DNA of 64,000 nt from Companilactobacillus suantsaicola (lineage in GTDB: Bacteria; Bacillota; Bacilli; Lactobacillales; Lactobacillaceae), in contig NZ_RKLY01000001.1 in assembly GCF_004745525.1 (NCBI RefSeq), forward strand, positions 102,932 to 166,931, written 5' to 3'. The position numbers were made by a program, and so were the translations under genes. The notes beneath the pieces were generated by a model. The model was given only the letters and a program-made list of their open reading frames with translations. It was not told the origin of the DNA and searched no databases. This document shows, piece by piece, positions 42,521 through 52,653 of the stretch (position 1 is the stretch's first letter; each line of letters starts with the position of its first letter).

Positions 42521-44239
42521 CTATTTTACTAATACGTCAGATGCATTGACGAATTCGTGTGATGCAACTCGGAAATGTTTGGTTTCACTGTCACCTAGAT
42601 AGGCGATTCGATCATATTTCCAAGCAGTTTTGGCAGCTAAGCCGCGGTTGGTAACTTGTTTCATATTACTGTTTACTAGATGTGTGATTTCGGAATTCAT
42701 CGTTTCGACAATTCCTTTTGTTGGCTCGTAACGGTAAATGTCGCAAGCTTTGACCCATTCATCGGTGGCAATGCGGTAATACTTCTCACCATCGATGATA
42801 ATGATACGATCAGAACGCCAATCCGAATGTTGTGCTAATTTTTTATTCTTTTCTGCGGTCATTTGACCATCCTTTAGAGAATAGACGGCAACCGTGTCAT
42901 TCATAGTTCCAACATAGCCGTTGAACTTAGTTGGTTTATTGTTAGGTAAATTGTTGTTGGTTGAATTGTTGTTGCCGGGTTTCTCTCCGGATTGATTATT
43001 TTCGCTACCAGTATCTGGTTTTTGAGTTGAGTTTTCGTCTGGATCAGGTTTTTCGTTCGAATTGGAGTCACCATTATTCGTGTCATCCTGATTGATTGAC
43101 TCATAATAAATTTCCAGGGTACTAGTACGACCAGTAAACATATCACTAACTGGAACTTCATTATCTTCTAATTCTTCGCCGGTAATTCCATAAATTCCAG
43201 TATTGAGCATGTTGTTAGTACTACCGTCTCCAATATTGTCAAAATTGCGACCAAAGACACGGTAGAATAGAGCAGCACCAGTTTGGATACCAGTTCCCAA
43301 CTGAGGTAAGTACTCACTAGTTGAACTATAAGCTGTTTTATATTTGTTCAAGGTGGCAACTGTTGGATCGGGTAATTTTGGTTCTTCTTGGAAAGGAATT
43401 GTTCCGTTGAGTTCGCCTTTGACAGTTCTTGATAGATATTCTTTGTTGTCGAGGTAAACTTTAAAATTGATCGTGTAAGGTTTAGCTTTCTTTAAATAAA
43501 CGGTAAATTCATTATTTTTTTTATTGATTTTTTTTTCGTCGTACTTTTGAATAATTGGGTCGTCGAAATCAACATCAGTTGCATTGTCATTTAAAGGAAT
43601 GTATTGAGCCAAGCTTTCGAAGTCTAACTCATAAGCATCGAAGTATCCCACGGGATATGGTGCCTCATTGATCTCTTCTAATGGGGTAATGATAAATTCA
43701 CTTTTGCCTTCAGCATCTGGTTTGAAGGCGTGTTCTTGTTCGTGAACGAAGAGTTCTTTTTTGGTATCTTCGGTGACGTAATGAATTTTCGCCGTACCAT
43801 CAACTAATTTATAGCTGGGATGGGTGGTTTTTTGACCGTCAGAAATGAGCATCAGGCTTTGACTGGTTTCGTCATAGACTATTTCTGAGTTTTTTGCTTT
43901 CGGCGCGTATTCTAAATCTCCACCCCAATTGGATTTTGTTTCGATATTGGGAAGCATGACACTAACTTTGTGGTTATTCTTCAATTCAGACATTTCGCTT
44001 GCGTCTAATTCTAAAGTTACATTCTCTAATAATTCATTAGCAGACGAATATGCTTCAATCGAAAGATTAAGTGTTTGAGGAAGACTGTTTAAGTCAACTT
44101 TCTCATTTAATTTAATTTCCTGTGAATCGGTTTTGATACTTTGATTCATCTCTGCTGATAAGACAGAAGCGGGTTGAACCAGGGGAGCACTAAAGCCTCC
44201 TAAAATAAGACTAGATAACAATAATGCTTTGACCTTCAT
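42521..44239 (-). CDS. Secreted surface protein with two C-terminal SLAP domains
   Basis: 572 residues. Signal peptide (1-29, ending SVLSAE), a beta-rich N-terminal half with MucBP-like segments (about 90-270), a middle domain (about 290-370), an Asn/Asp/Pro/Ser-rich linker (about 378-430), and two SLAP repeats (about 435-572; EKYYRIATDEWVKACDI and KHFRVASHEFVNASDV). SLAP repeats bind wall polymers non-covalently. Likely adhesin or S-layer-associated protein. RBS AAGGAG. Confidence 0.8.
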   Translation of the reverse strand: MKVKALLLSSLILGGFSAPLVQPASVLSAEMNQSIKTDSQEIKLNEKVDLNSLPQTLNLSIEAYSSANELLENVTLELDASEMSELKNNHKVSVMLPNIETKSNWGGDLEYAPKAKNSEIVYDETSQSLMLISDGQKTTHPSYKLVDGTAKIHYVTEDTKKELFVHEQEHAFKPDAEGKSEFIITPLEEINEAPYPVGYFDAYELDFESLAQYIPLNDNATDVDFDDPIIQKYDEKKINKKNNEFTVYLKKAKPYTINFKVYLDNKEYLSRTVKGELNGTIPFQEEPKLPDPTVATLNKYKTAYSSTSEYLPQLGTGIQTGAALFYRVFGRNFDNIGDGSTNNMLNTGIYGITGEELEDNEVPVSDMFTGRTSTLEIYYESINQDDTNNGDSNSNEKPDPDENSTQKPDTGSENNQSGEKPGNNNSTNNNLPNNKPTKFNGYVGTMNDTVAVYSLKDGQMTAEKNKKLAQHSDWRSDRIIIIDGEKYYRIATDEWVKACDIYRYEPTKGIVETMNSEITHLVNSNMKQVTNRGLAAKTAWKYDRIAYLGDSETKHFRVASHEFVNASDVLVK

Positions 44240-44423
44240 TGCAAGAAACTCCTTATGTAAATTATTAGTTTTTCAAGTTAATACTTGAAAGTGTTTCCAA
44301 GTATACAGAATAAAACTACTAATTTGAACAAGAAAATTAGAAATATATTAACAAACAATGAGGAAATACAAATGATGTTGTTTTCAGTATTTTTCAAAAA
44401 AATTATAATTAAATGAAAAAGTA

Positions 44424-44548
44424 GAGAGTGAAACAAGAGCGTTCAGCTTCCGGAGGATAGCAGAACTTCACGAATTGCACGCATTTTGCGGGCGGTTTGG
44501 GAAGTTTTGTTATCTTGTAGGAAGTTGCTCTTGTGTAACTCGTTTCAG
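44424..44548 (+). repeat. Dispersed hairpin repeat, copy 3 (element A)
   Basis: Starts GAGAGTGAAACAAGAGCG and ends TTGTGTAACTCGTTTCAG, like copy 2; the core TTCACGAATTGCAC is shared with copy 1. Stems ACAAGAGC/GCTCTTGT and AGCTTCC/GGAAGTT are visible. Its reading direction opposes both neighbouring minus-strand genes. Confidence 0.8.
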
Positions 44549-44552
44549 TTCG

Positions 44553-44648
44553 ATAGCAGCATATAACAAAAAATAGGTCATGGTAATCAACGATTACCAT
44601 GACCTATTGTCTTAATGTTCGAGAGTGGACCATGTCCTGTCCGGCTCT
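44553..44648 (-). repeat. Second hairpin repeat (element B), minus orientation
   Basis: On the minus strand it reads GAGAGCCGGACAGGACATGG, then a CTCGAA..ATTAAGACA block and the perfect stem AATAGGTCATGGTAATC / GATTACCATGACCTATT. Same parts and order as 27297-27423, inverted relative to the attached element A. May terminate fruA readthrough weakly. Confidence 0.65.
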
Positions 44649-44657
44649 CTTATTAGT

Positions 44658-46589
44658 TTATTTATTGTTTTTAGCAGGTTTCCAAATACCATAGATAACA
44701 CCTGAAATAATCGCACCAATAACGACAGCTAATAAGTAAAGCAATGGTTTGTTAGCTAGTGGTGTAACGAAAATTCCACCGTGAGGAGCAGGAACATTAA
44801 CGCCCCAAAGTTGTGTCAAACCACCACTGATAGCTGAACCAATAACACTTGAAACGATAACGTGTAATGGATCTCCGGCAGCGAATGGAATAGCACCTTC
44901 AGTAATGAATGATAAACCTAAGATGTAGTTTGAAAGACCAGCTTGTCTTTCTTGTTCAGTAAATTTGTTCTTCCAGAATGTTGTAGCAATGGCGATTGCA
45001 AGAGGTGGAACCATACCACCAACCATAACAGCAGCCATTAAAGCACCATCTTGTGTTGCAGTAAATGTACCAATAGCAAATGTATAAGCAGCCTTGTTGA
45101 AAGGACCACCCATATCGATTGACATCATACCACCAAGCAAGGTACCTAAGATTACGGCATTACCAGTTCCCATTGATTCTAGGAAGTGAGTAATTGCGGC
45201 ATTAACAACCGCGAAGACTGGATCGACGATGAAGTACATGATAGCTCCGGTCAAGAGCAAGCCTAGTACTGGATAAATCAAAATAGTTTTCAAACCAGCA
45301 AGAGAATGTGGCAAGTTCTTGAGCCATTTCTTTAAGAAGACGATTACCCAACCAGCGATAAAACCAGCTAGAAGACCACCGATGAATCCGGCAGGACTCT
45401 TAGAACTAACTACTGAAGCAGTAGCTTGTGAAGCCATATAACCACCAACAAAACCAGGTAGTAGAGCAGGACGGTCACCAATTGAAACAGCGATATAAGC
45501 AGCTAGAACTGGAATTAAGAAACTAAAAGCATAGTTACCAACGTTGTTAAAGAATAAGAACCATTGTGATTTAGCACCAACGGAGTTTTCTAACAAGAAG
45601 GAGATAGCCATTAGAATACCACCACCGACAACGAATGGAAGCATGTTACTGATACCATTCATTAGATCAGCGTAAATTCTTGACCAAAGTGATTTCTTTT
45701 CTTCGGATTCTTCTTCTTCAGAACTTGCGCCACCTTCATCGTGGAAGACTGGGGCTTTTTGTTCAACTGCTAAGTTGATCAATTCTTCAGCTTTATTGAT
45801 ACCATCACTGACAGGACGGTTAACTAAATGTTTGCCATCGAAACGAGGCATTTCAACCTTTTTGTCAGCGGCAACGATAACACCGTCGGCACGATTGATT
45901 TCATCAGCAGTTAGTCTGTGCTTGACGCCTTCAGAACCGTTAGTTTCAACTTTGATGTCGACACCCATCTTTTCAGCTTGTTCTTTTAGTGCGGCTTCAG
46001 CCATGTAAGTGTGGGCGATACCAGTTGGACAAGCAGTAACAGCAACGACATAAGGCTTTTTCTTGTCGGAGTCAGTTTGGGCAGCGGCTGCGGCAGCCTT
46101 AGCCTTTTCTTTTTCTTCGTCAGCCTTATCTTTAGCTTTCATTGCTTCATCGAATAAGTTTTGTACTTCGTCAGCTGTCTTAGCAGCCTTCAAGTTCTTA
46201 ACTAATTCTGGATTGATCAAAAGTGATGAAAGTGCAGCTAGAGCTTGTAAATGCAAATTGTCAGCACCGTCTGGAGCGGCAATCATAAAGAATAGGTAAG
46301 CTGGTTGTCCATCGAGTGACTTGTAGTCAATACCTTTGTCACTCTTAGCGAACAAGACAGTCGCACGTTTAACAGCTTTGTCACGAGCGTGTGGCATAGC
46401 GATTCCATCACCAATACCGGTACTTGTTTGAGCTTCACGTTTTAAAATGTCGGATTTATATAAATCTTTGTCATCGATGACGCCGACTTGATAGTACTTA
46501 TCAACCATTTCTTCAATGGCTTCCTCTTTGGTAGTGGCTTTCAAGTCCATAATCATGGCATCTTTTAACAATAATTGTTTCAAGTCCAT
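44658..46589 (-). CDS. fruA: PTS fructose transporter EIIABC
   Basis: 643 residues, domain order A-B-C. EIIA with phospho-His in GIGDGIAMPHARD (about residue 63); EIIB with Cys in VAVTACPTGIAHTYMA (about 185); EIIC (about 300-643) with eight or nine membrane segments. An Ala/Lys-rich linker joins A and B. Imports fructose as fructose 1-phosphate, used by FruK. Third gene of fruR-fruK-fruA. Confidence 0.95.
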   Translation of the reverse strand: MDLKQLLLKDAMIMDLKATTKEEAIEEMVDKYYQVGVIDDKDLYKSDILKREAQTSTGIGDGIAMPHARDKAVKRATVLFAKSDKGIDYKSLDGQPAYLFFMIAAPDGADNLHLQALAALSSLLINPELVKNLKAAKTADEVQNLFDEAMKAKDKADEEKEKAKAAAAAAQTDSDKKKPYVVAVTACPTGIAHTYMAEAALKEQAEKMGVDIKVETNGSEGVKHRLTADEINRADGVIVAADKKVEMPRFDGKHLVNRPVSDGINKAEELINLAVEQKAPVFHDEGGASSEEEESEEKKSLWSRIYADLMNGISNMLPFVVGGGILMAISFLLENSVGAKSQWFLFFNNVGNYAFSFLIPVLAAYIAVSIGDRPALLPGFVGGYMASQATASVVSSKSPAGFIGGLLAGFIAGWVIVFLKKWLKNLPHSLAGLKTILIYPVLGLLLTGAIMYFIVDPVFAVVNAAITHFLESMGTGNAVILGTLLGGMMSIDMGGPFNKAAYTFAIGTFTATQDGALMAAVMVGGMVPPLAIAIATTFWKNKFTEQERQAGLSNYILGLSFITEGAIPFAAGDPLHVIVSSVIGSAISGGLTQLWGVNVPAPHGGIFVTPLANKPLLYLLAVVIGAIISGVIYGIWKPAKNNK

Positions 46590-46608
46590 TATTAAGAGTC
46601 CCCCTCAA

Positions 46609-47529
46609 TTAAACTTCTGTAATATTAATTTGTTTGTAAACTTCGTCAATTTTTTCTTTAACAGCTATATCTTGACTAAAGGCAGTAGCTGAACCACAAG
46701 CGGCTCCCATGTGGAAACTTTCGATTGGATCTTTAGTTTCCATAAAAGTTCCCGCAAAACCAGCAATCATTGAATCACCTGCACCAACTGAGTTGATGAC
46801 TGTACCCTTAGGAGCATTAGCTTTATAAGCTTTGTCCTTAGTTACTAGAAGGGCACCATCACCAGCCATGGAAATCAAAACATGCTTAGCACCTTTTTCT
46901 AGTAATTTACGAGCATAAGTAATTATTTCTTGTTGGTCTTTGAATTCAACGTCGAATAACTCAGCTAATTCGTGGTGATTAGGTTTAACTACTAGTGGAT
47001 GTAGTGGCAAAGTATCTAACAATGCTTGACCAGTAGTATCAATAATAAATTCAGCACCTTGAGCCTGAATTTTTTTAGCAATATCTAAATAAAAACTTGC
47101 ATCAAGATTTTTACAAAGGCTTCCAGCCATCACGACAATATCGCCATCACCGACCCCATCTAATCCATCAATAAATTTTTGACGTTCATCGGTGGTAATG
47201 GCAGGGCCGGCACCATTGATCTCTGTTTCTTCTTTTTGATCAACGGCGTTGATCTTGACGTTGATTCTGGTGTCTTCACTAACTTTTGTAAAGGCTGTTT
47301 TTAAGTTGTGTTGAGCTAGTAGTTCTAGAAACATCGAACCAGTGGCACCACCAACAAAGCCTAGGGCAGTTGAATCAATTTTCAATTCCTTCATAATTCG
47401 GGAAACGTTGATTCCTTTTCCACCGGGAAGTTTGACATCGTTTTGGGTACGATTGACCTCACCAGTATTTAAATTCTTCAATTGTAAAACATAATCGATT
47501 GAAGGATTGACTGTAATTGTATAAATCAA
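46609..47529 (-). CDS. fruK: 1-phosphofructokinase
   Basis: 306 residues, PfkB family. Signatures LPGGKGINVSRIMKEL (about residue 34) and the catalytic GAGDSMIAGFAG (about 250). Converts fructose 1-phosphate to fructose 1,6-bisphosphate. TTG start 13 bases after GGAGG and directly abutting the fruR stop. Confidence 0.95.
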   Translation of the reverse strand: MIYTITVNPSIDYVLQLKNLNTGEVNRTQNDVKLPGGKGINVSRIMKELKIDSTALGFVGGATGSMFLELLAQHNLKTAFTKVSEDTRINVKINAVDQKEETEINGAGPAITTDERQKFIDGLDGVGDGDIVVMAGSLCKNLDASFYLDIAKKIQAQGAEFIIDTTGQALLDTLPLHPLVVKPNHHELAELFDVEFKDQQEIITYARKLLEKGAKHVLISMAGDGALLVTKDKAYKANAPKGTVINSVGAGDSMIAGFAGTFMETKDPIESFHMGAACGSATAFSQDIAVKEKIDEVYKQINITEV

Positions 47530-48282
47530 TTAGATTGCCTCCGTAATCTTGGTATATTTAGTCAAAGTGTTGGCTTCTTTTTCTGACAGTTTGCTAGTTA
47601 TTAATGGAACCTCATCTAAAGTAGCAAAACGACTGAAACTAACTTGCGAAAACTTGGAACTATCAGATAAAACGTAAGATTGATTGGATTGTTTAATAGC
47701 TAAACTCTTGATTGCTGCTTCCTCAGGATCTGGTGTAGTGTACCCAGTATCAATCGAGAAACCATTTGCTCCTAGAAAAGCACGATCAAAATGATACTTT
47801 TCTAGAGTTTGAATGATATTTGAACCAACCAAAGCCTTAGTAGATGACTTTAATTTTCCCCCCGGAATAAATGTGTTCACGTTATAATCAGCCAACATCG
47901 AAGCGTTATCGACACTATTGGTAATGACTAACAAGTCTGTATGTTCAATTAAATAAGGAATCATGAAAGAAATCGTTGTTCCTGAGTCTAGGAAGATGAC
48001 TTCATGATTTCGAACTAAGTTTGCAGCTGTTTGACCGATCATTTTCTTTTCATTAATATGGACAGCTGCTTTTTGGGAAAGAGCTGGTTCCTCATGTAAT
48101 GAAATAACGTTTTGAGCACCGCCGTGGATCCGTAATAATTTATGACAATTTTCCAAATCTTGCAGATCACGACGCAAGGTGGACTCGGAAGCACCAGTCA
48201 GTGGAATCAAATCGTGGAGTTTGACAATATTGTGTATTTTTAGTTGTTCTAAAATAATTTGTTGTCTTTCTTCGGTAAGCAC
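47530..48282 (-). CDS. fruR: DeoR-family repressor FruR
   Basis: About 250 residues. N-terminal DeoR helix-turn-helix (SESTLRRDLQDLE, about residue 33) and C-terminal sugar-phosphate sensor domain (LDSGTTISF, ITNSVDNA, GANGFSIDTGYTTPD). GAGGTG sits six bases before GTG 48282, giving the usual MLTEER start; an ATG two codons earlier directly touches that site. Controls its own operon, probably through two 17-bp repeats just upstream, with fructose 1-phosphate as inducer (family knowledge). Confidence 0.9.
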   Translation of the reverse strand: MLTEERQQIILEQLKIHNIVKLHDLIPLTGASESTLRRDLQDLENCHKLLRIHGGAQNVISLHEEPALSQKAAVHINEKKMIGQTAANLVRNHEVIFLDSGTTISFMIPYLIEHTDLLVITNSVDNASMLADYNVNTFIPGGKLKSSTKALVGSNIIQTLEKYHFDRAFLGANGFSIDTGYTTPDPEEAAIKSLAIKQSNQSYVLSDSSKFSQVSFSRFATLDEVPLITSKLSEKEANTLTKYTKITEAI

Positions 48283-48319
48283 TTTCATCACCTCGCAAGA
48301 AATATAATACAACCATTAT

Positions 48320-48366
48320 CGGTCAAAATCAATCAAAAAATCTCAAAAACGGTCAAAATCTTTCAA
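48320..48366 (-). promoter_or_regulatory. Tandem FruR operator repeats
   Basis: Two 17-bp direct repeats, CGGTCAAAATCAATCAA (48320-48336) and CGGTCAAAATCTTTCAA (48350-48366), differ at two positions and are 30 bases apart, about three helical turns. They lie 38 bases upstream of fruR, typical for a DeoR-type operator. Confidence 0.65.
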
Positions 48367-48482
48367 GCAATATTATCCAATTAATAAAAAACTGGACAAT
48401 TGACCATAGTTCCAAGTATTATGAAGTCTGATTTTGTGCTAAAATTTAGAAATGATAATTAAGTTTAGAAAGGGGGATTTTA

Positions 48483-49757
48483 ATGTTTGTAGATAACGTT
48501 AAAATCACCGTAAGATCTGGAAAGGGTGGCGACGGCGCTGTTGCCTTTCGTCATGAAAAGTATGTTCCCCTCGGTGGACCTTCGGGTGGTGATGGAGGCC
48601 GCGGTGGAGATATTATTTTAAAGGCTAATGAAGGTATGAATACCTTGATGGACTTTAGATATAAGAGAATTTTTAAAGCTCAACCTGGTCAAAATGGTCA
48701 AATTAAAGGAATGTATGGTCACAAAGCTGATCCAGTTTACATCGTGGTTCCAACAGGAACTTCTGTTTATGATGAGGATTCTGGAAAATTAGTTGGTGAT
48801 CTTACAGAAAATAATCAAGAATTAGTGGTAGCAAAAGGTGGAAATGGTGGACGAGGTAATATTCATTTTGCCAATTCCAAGAACCAAGCACCAGAAATTG
48901 CTGAGAATGGTGAACCTGGCCAAGAGAAACATCTAAAATTGGAATTGAAGTTGATTGCAGATGTTGGTTTGGTTGGATTCCCTTCAGTAGGGAAATCTAC
49001 CTTATTATCAGTTGCAACTTCAGCTAAACCTAAGATTGCGGCTTATCACTTTACAACTTTGTCACCTAATTTAGGGATGGTTAAGCTAGAAAACGGTCAA
49101 GATTTTGTTATTGCCGATTTACCAGGTTTGATCGAAGGTGCATCAAACGGTGTTGGTTTAGGTATCCAATTCTTGCGTCACGTAGAAAGAACACGTGTTA
49201 TTTTGCATTTAGTCGACATGGATCCCAATAATGGTAGAGAACCGTATGAAGATTATTTGGCTATTCGACAAGAATTAGGTAATTACGATGAGAACGCTTT
49301 GAAACGTCCTGAAATCATCGTACCAACAAAATTGGATATTCCTGGTTCAGAAGAACGTTTAGCTGATTTCAAAGAAAAATTGGGTAGCGATGTTGATATT
49401 TTCCCAATTTCAAGTATTCAACATACTGGTGTCAAACAGTTGATGAATCATACGAGTGAAGTATTGTCCAAAGCAGAGCCAATTCACTTTGACGTGCAAA
49501 CTGACGATGCTAAAGAGTACAACTTTGAACCTGAACAAAAAGCCTTCACGATCGAAAAAGATGGTGACCATAGCTTTGTTGTTAAGGGTGCTAAAGTTGA
49601 ATTATTGTTGCAAAGAACTAATTTGGATCATCAAGATGGAATTATGCGATTTGCTAGACAACTAAAATCAATGGGAATTGAAGATGCATTGATTGATGCA
49701 GGAGCCGAATCTGGAGACTCAGTTACAATTCTCGATTTCAATTTTGAATTTATTTAG
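48483..49757 (+). CDS. obgE: GTPase Obg
   Basis: 424 residues. Glycine-rich Obg fold (1-157, many GG pairs such as [10 protein letters not shown]), G domain with GFPSVGKST (about residue 165), DLPGLIEGA and a TKLD-type motif, then the lactobacillus C-terminal OCT domain (about 345-424). Ribosome-associated, needed for 50S maturation. First of a closely spaced plus-strand run through lapA. Confidence 0.96.
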   Translation: MFVDNVKITVRSGKGGDGAVAFRHEKYVPLGGPSGGDGGRGGDIILKANEGMNTLMDFRYKRIFKAQPGQNGQIKGMYGHKADPVYIVVPTGTSVYDEDSGKLVGDLTENNQELVVAKGGNGGRGNIHFANSKNQAPEIAENGEPGQEKHLKLELKLIADVGLVGFPSVGKSTLLSVATSAKPKIAAYHFTTLSPNLGMVKLENGQDFVIADLPGLIEGASNGVGLGIQFLRHVERTRVILHLVDMDPNNGREPYEDYLAIRQELGNYDENALKRPEIIVPTKLDIPGSEERLADFKEKLGSDVDIFPISSIQHTGVKQLMNHTSEVLSKAEPIHFDVQTDDAKEYNFEPEQKAFTIEKDGDHSFVVKGAKVELLLQRTNLDHQDGIMRFARQLKSMGIEDALIDAGAESGDSVTILDFNFEFI

Positions 49758-49769
49758 GGGCTATAAAAT

Positions 49770-51698
49770 ATGAATAAATCACCGAAAAGAAGATTTATTA
49801 CTGGATTTGATGGACTACGTACTTTAGGAGTTATCGGTGTTATCATGTATCACTTGAATCCTAACGTTTTTTCCGGCGGATATTTGGGTGTACCAATCTT
49901 TTTCCTAATATCGGGTTACTTAATCACAGATCATTTCTTTAATACTGTTGATTATGGTGGTTCATTCTCATTAAGTAATTTTTATGTCAAAAGAATCAAA
50001 AGACTTTATCCGGGGATGCTGTTTGTTTTACTAGCTTCCGGGGCTTATATCGTCTTGTTTTTAAAAGATTTGCTCTATCATTTTGATCAAATCGTTGCGA
50101 CAAATATTTTAAACGTTTATAACTGGTGGCAAATTTTTAATGGTCAATCTTATTTTGAAAGATTCGCCAATAATGAATCACCGTTTACTCACTTATGGAC
50201 ACTATCAATTGAAGGCCAATTTTATATTGTTTGGCCAATTCTTTTGATCCTGTTTAGTAAGTTTCATGTCAAAAAGAGCCGCATCTTTGGCTTTGCCATG
50301 GTAGTTTCAATTGCTTCCGCAATCTGGATGGCAATGCTCTATAAGCCAGGTGTTGATCCAAGTCGTATTTACTACGGAACTGATACAAGATTGTATTCAA
50401 TTCTTTTGGGCTGTGGTTTGGCACTGATTTGGCCAGCTGAAAAATTAAAGTCTGGCCTGCATAAGAGTGATAAGTGGAAATTAAATCTCATCGGCTTACT
50501 TTCATTTGCCTTAATGATTTTAATGATTTTTACAATTAAAGATTCAGATCCAATCCTTTATCGCGGTGGAATGTTTATTTTCTCTGTAACCACATGTATT
50601 TTCATTGCGGTCGTGGCTCATCCAGACTCAATTTGGAACGGTTTGTTATCAAACAAAGTTTTCCATTACGTCGGCTCAAGAAGTTATGGCTTGTATCTTT
50701 ACCAATTTCCAGTCATGATTTTCTTTGAATCAAAATTCAAGAATATTGCTGATCATCCGATTTTGTATCCAGTAATTGAAGTGATTTTAATCGTTCTTGT
50801 AACCGAATTTTCGTTCAGATTTGTTGAACAACCATTAGCACATGCCAAGTGGAGTGATGTGAAGAATTTCTTCCGTTCATCATCAAGTTTGCAACGTGTC
50901 TTGGCTTTAGTAATTGCTATCATTGGAATTACCGGATGCTACGGCGTGGTTAAAGCAGTGGATGCACCAAATCCAAATGTTAATCACAGTCAATTGGCTA
51001 ATAAGATCAATAAGAACGAAAAAGCTAATAAAAAGAAGAAACAAAAAGCAATTGAGAATTTGAAGAAGAACAAAGAGAAACAAAAGAATGTCACAGGTAA
51101 GATGTCTGATGCTGATTACGAACGTTATAAGAAAGCAGCTAAGGATAATCCAATCAATACCGAGTTCGAAAAGTATGGTCTAACTCAGATTGATTTACAA
51201 CGCCTAAAGGATGTTCCTTTGACAGCGGTTGGAGATTCTGTCATGGCTGATGGATCGGACAATTTCTTGAAGTTGTTCGATGATAAAAAAGTTATTGTTG
51301 ATGCTGCTGTCAGTCGTCAGTTAACTGCTAGTTTGGATATCTTACAAAACTATAAGAGTCAAGGTGTCTTAGCTCAAAATGTCTTAATTGGCTTAGGAAC
51401 TAATGGTCCTTTCAATATGCAACAAATCGGTCAAGTTATGGATATGGTGGGTCCAAGTCGACATGTATATTGGATCAACGTTCATGTGCCAACTAGACCA
51501 TGGGAAAAGACTGTTAATAGCGTCTTAAACGAAGCTGCAGGGAAGTATAAGAACCTAACAGTGATTGATTGGTATAGTATGTCACAAGACCACGCTGATT
51601 GGTTCTACAGTGACAATGTCCATCCAAATCCTGAAGGTTCAATGTATTACACTTCTTTTGTTGCCAAAGAAATTTTGAAAACATTAGATAAAAAGTAG
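49770..51698 (+). CDS. oatA: Membrane acyltransferase with SGNH domain (OatA-like peptidoglycan O-acetyltransferase)
   Basis: 642 residues. Acyltransferase 3 domain with about ten membrane segments (1-390; ITGFDGLRTLGVIGVIMYHL), a Lys-rich linker (about 405-440), and an extracellular SGNH esterase domain with Ser in AVGDSVMADGS (about 490) and Asp/His in YSDNVHPNPEG (about 622). OatA acetylates MurNAc and gives lysozyme resistance. Teichoic acid or other glycan acetylation is an alternative. Twelve bases after obgE. Confidence 0.85.
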   Translation: MNKSPKRRFITGFDGLRTLGVIGVIMYHLNPNVFSGGYLGVPIFFLISGYLITDHFFNTVDYGGSFSLSNFYVKRIKRLYPGMLFVLLASGAYIVLFLKDLLYHFDQIVATNILNVYNWWQIFNGQSYFERFANNESPFTHLWTLSIEGQFYIVWPILLILFSKFHVKKSRIFGFAMVVSIASAIWMAMLYKPGVDPSRIYYGTDTRLYSILLGCGLALIWPAEKLKSGLHKSDKWKLNLIGLLSFALMILMIFTIKDSDPILYRGGMFIFSVTTCIFIAVVAHPDSIWNGLLSNKVFHYVGSRSYGLYLYQFPVMIFFESKFKNIADHPILYPVIEVILIVLVTEFSFRFVEQPLAHAKWSDVKNFFRSSSSLQRVLALVIAIIGITGCYGVVKAVDAPNPNVNHSQLANKINKNEKANKKKKQKAIENLKKNKEKQKNVTGKMSDADYERYKKAAKDNPINTEFEKYGLTQIDLQRLKDVPLTAVGDSVMADGSDNFLKLFDDKKVIVDAAVSRQLTASLDILQNYKSQGVLAQNVLIGLGTNGPFNMQQIGQVMDMVGPSRHVYWINVHVPTRPWEKTVNSVLNEAAGKYKNLTVIDWYSMSQDHADWFYSDNVHPNPEGSMYYTSFVAKEILKTLDKK

Positions 51699-51712
51699 AA
51701 TAGGAATTATTT

Positions 51713-52639
51713 ATGGAATTAGAATTTTTAGGAACAGGCGCTGGAGTCCCCTCAAAAGGACGCAACGTTTCTAGTACAGCTTTGAAAATGTTAGACGAAA
51801 GAAATGAAGTCTGGCTTTTCGATGTTGGTGAAGCTACACAGCATCAAATATTAAGAACGGCAATTAAACCACGTAAAATTACAAAAATTTTCATTACACA
51901 TTTACATGGTGATCATATTTTTGGCTTGCCAGGTCTGTTGGCTAGTCGCTCAAATCAAGGCGGCAGTGAACCCTTGGAAATTTATGGCCCTGTTGGAGTA
52001 AAACTGTTTGTTGAAACTTCATTGAAGGTAACTGGTAGTAAATTAAGCTATCCAATTAAATTCATTGAATTGAAAACAGGCGGTGAAATTTTCAATGACA
52101 GTACTTTTAAAGTTTATGCGGGCGAACTAAAACATCGAGTAACTTGTTTTGGTTATCGAGTAGTTGAAAAACCACGTGTCGGTGAATTATTAGTCGATGA
52201 TTTAGCCAAGTATCACATTCCTAATGGTCCTATCTTTGGTCAATTGAAGGCTGGTAAGACAGTCACTTTGGAAGATGGAACGGTCATTAATGGTCAAGAT
52301 TTCATCGGTCCAGAAAAACCAAGTAAGATCGTCACGATTATTTCTGATACTCGCTATACACCAGAAATTGATAAGTTGTGTGAAAATGCGGATGTTATCG
52401 TTCATGAATCGACTTTTTCAAATGATGAAAAGAAATTGGCGTACAATTACTTTCACTCGACAGCGACTCAGGCAGCCGAAGTAGCTAAAAGAAGTCATGC
52501 TAAAGGGTTGATTCTAACCCATATTTCTGCTAGATATACTGGTAGAGGGGCTTTAGTATTGCAAAAAGAAGCTCAAAAAATCTTTAAGAATACTAAAGTA
52601 GCTAAGGATTTTGATTTGTTTGAAGTACCCTTTAAATAG
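51713..52639 (+). CDS. rnz: Ribonuclease Z
   Basis: 308 residues. Metallo-beta-lactamase fold with zinc motif [13 protein letters not shown] (about residue 62), further ligands in [17 protein letters not shown] and LTHISARY. Processes tRNA 3' ends where CCA is absent. Preceded by a weak purine-rich site 14 bases after oatA. Confidence 0.95.
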   Translation: MELEFLGTGAGVPSKGRNVSSTALKMLDERNEVWLFDVGEATQHQILRTAIKPRKITKIFITHLHGDHIFGLPGLLASRSNQGGSEPLEIYGPVGVKLFVETSLKVTGSKLSYPIKFIELKTGGEIFNDSTFKVYAGELKHRVTCFGYRVVEKPRVGELLVDDLAKYHIPNGPIFGQLKAGKTVTLEDGTVINGQDFIGPEKPSKIVTIISDTRYTPEIDKLCENADVIVHESTFSNDEKKLAYNYFHSTATQAAEVAKRSHAKGLILTHISARYTGRGALVLQKEAQKIFKNTKVAKDFDLFEVPFK

Positions 52640-52653
52640 AAAAGAGGATGATT

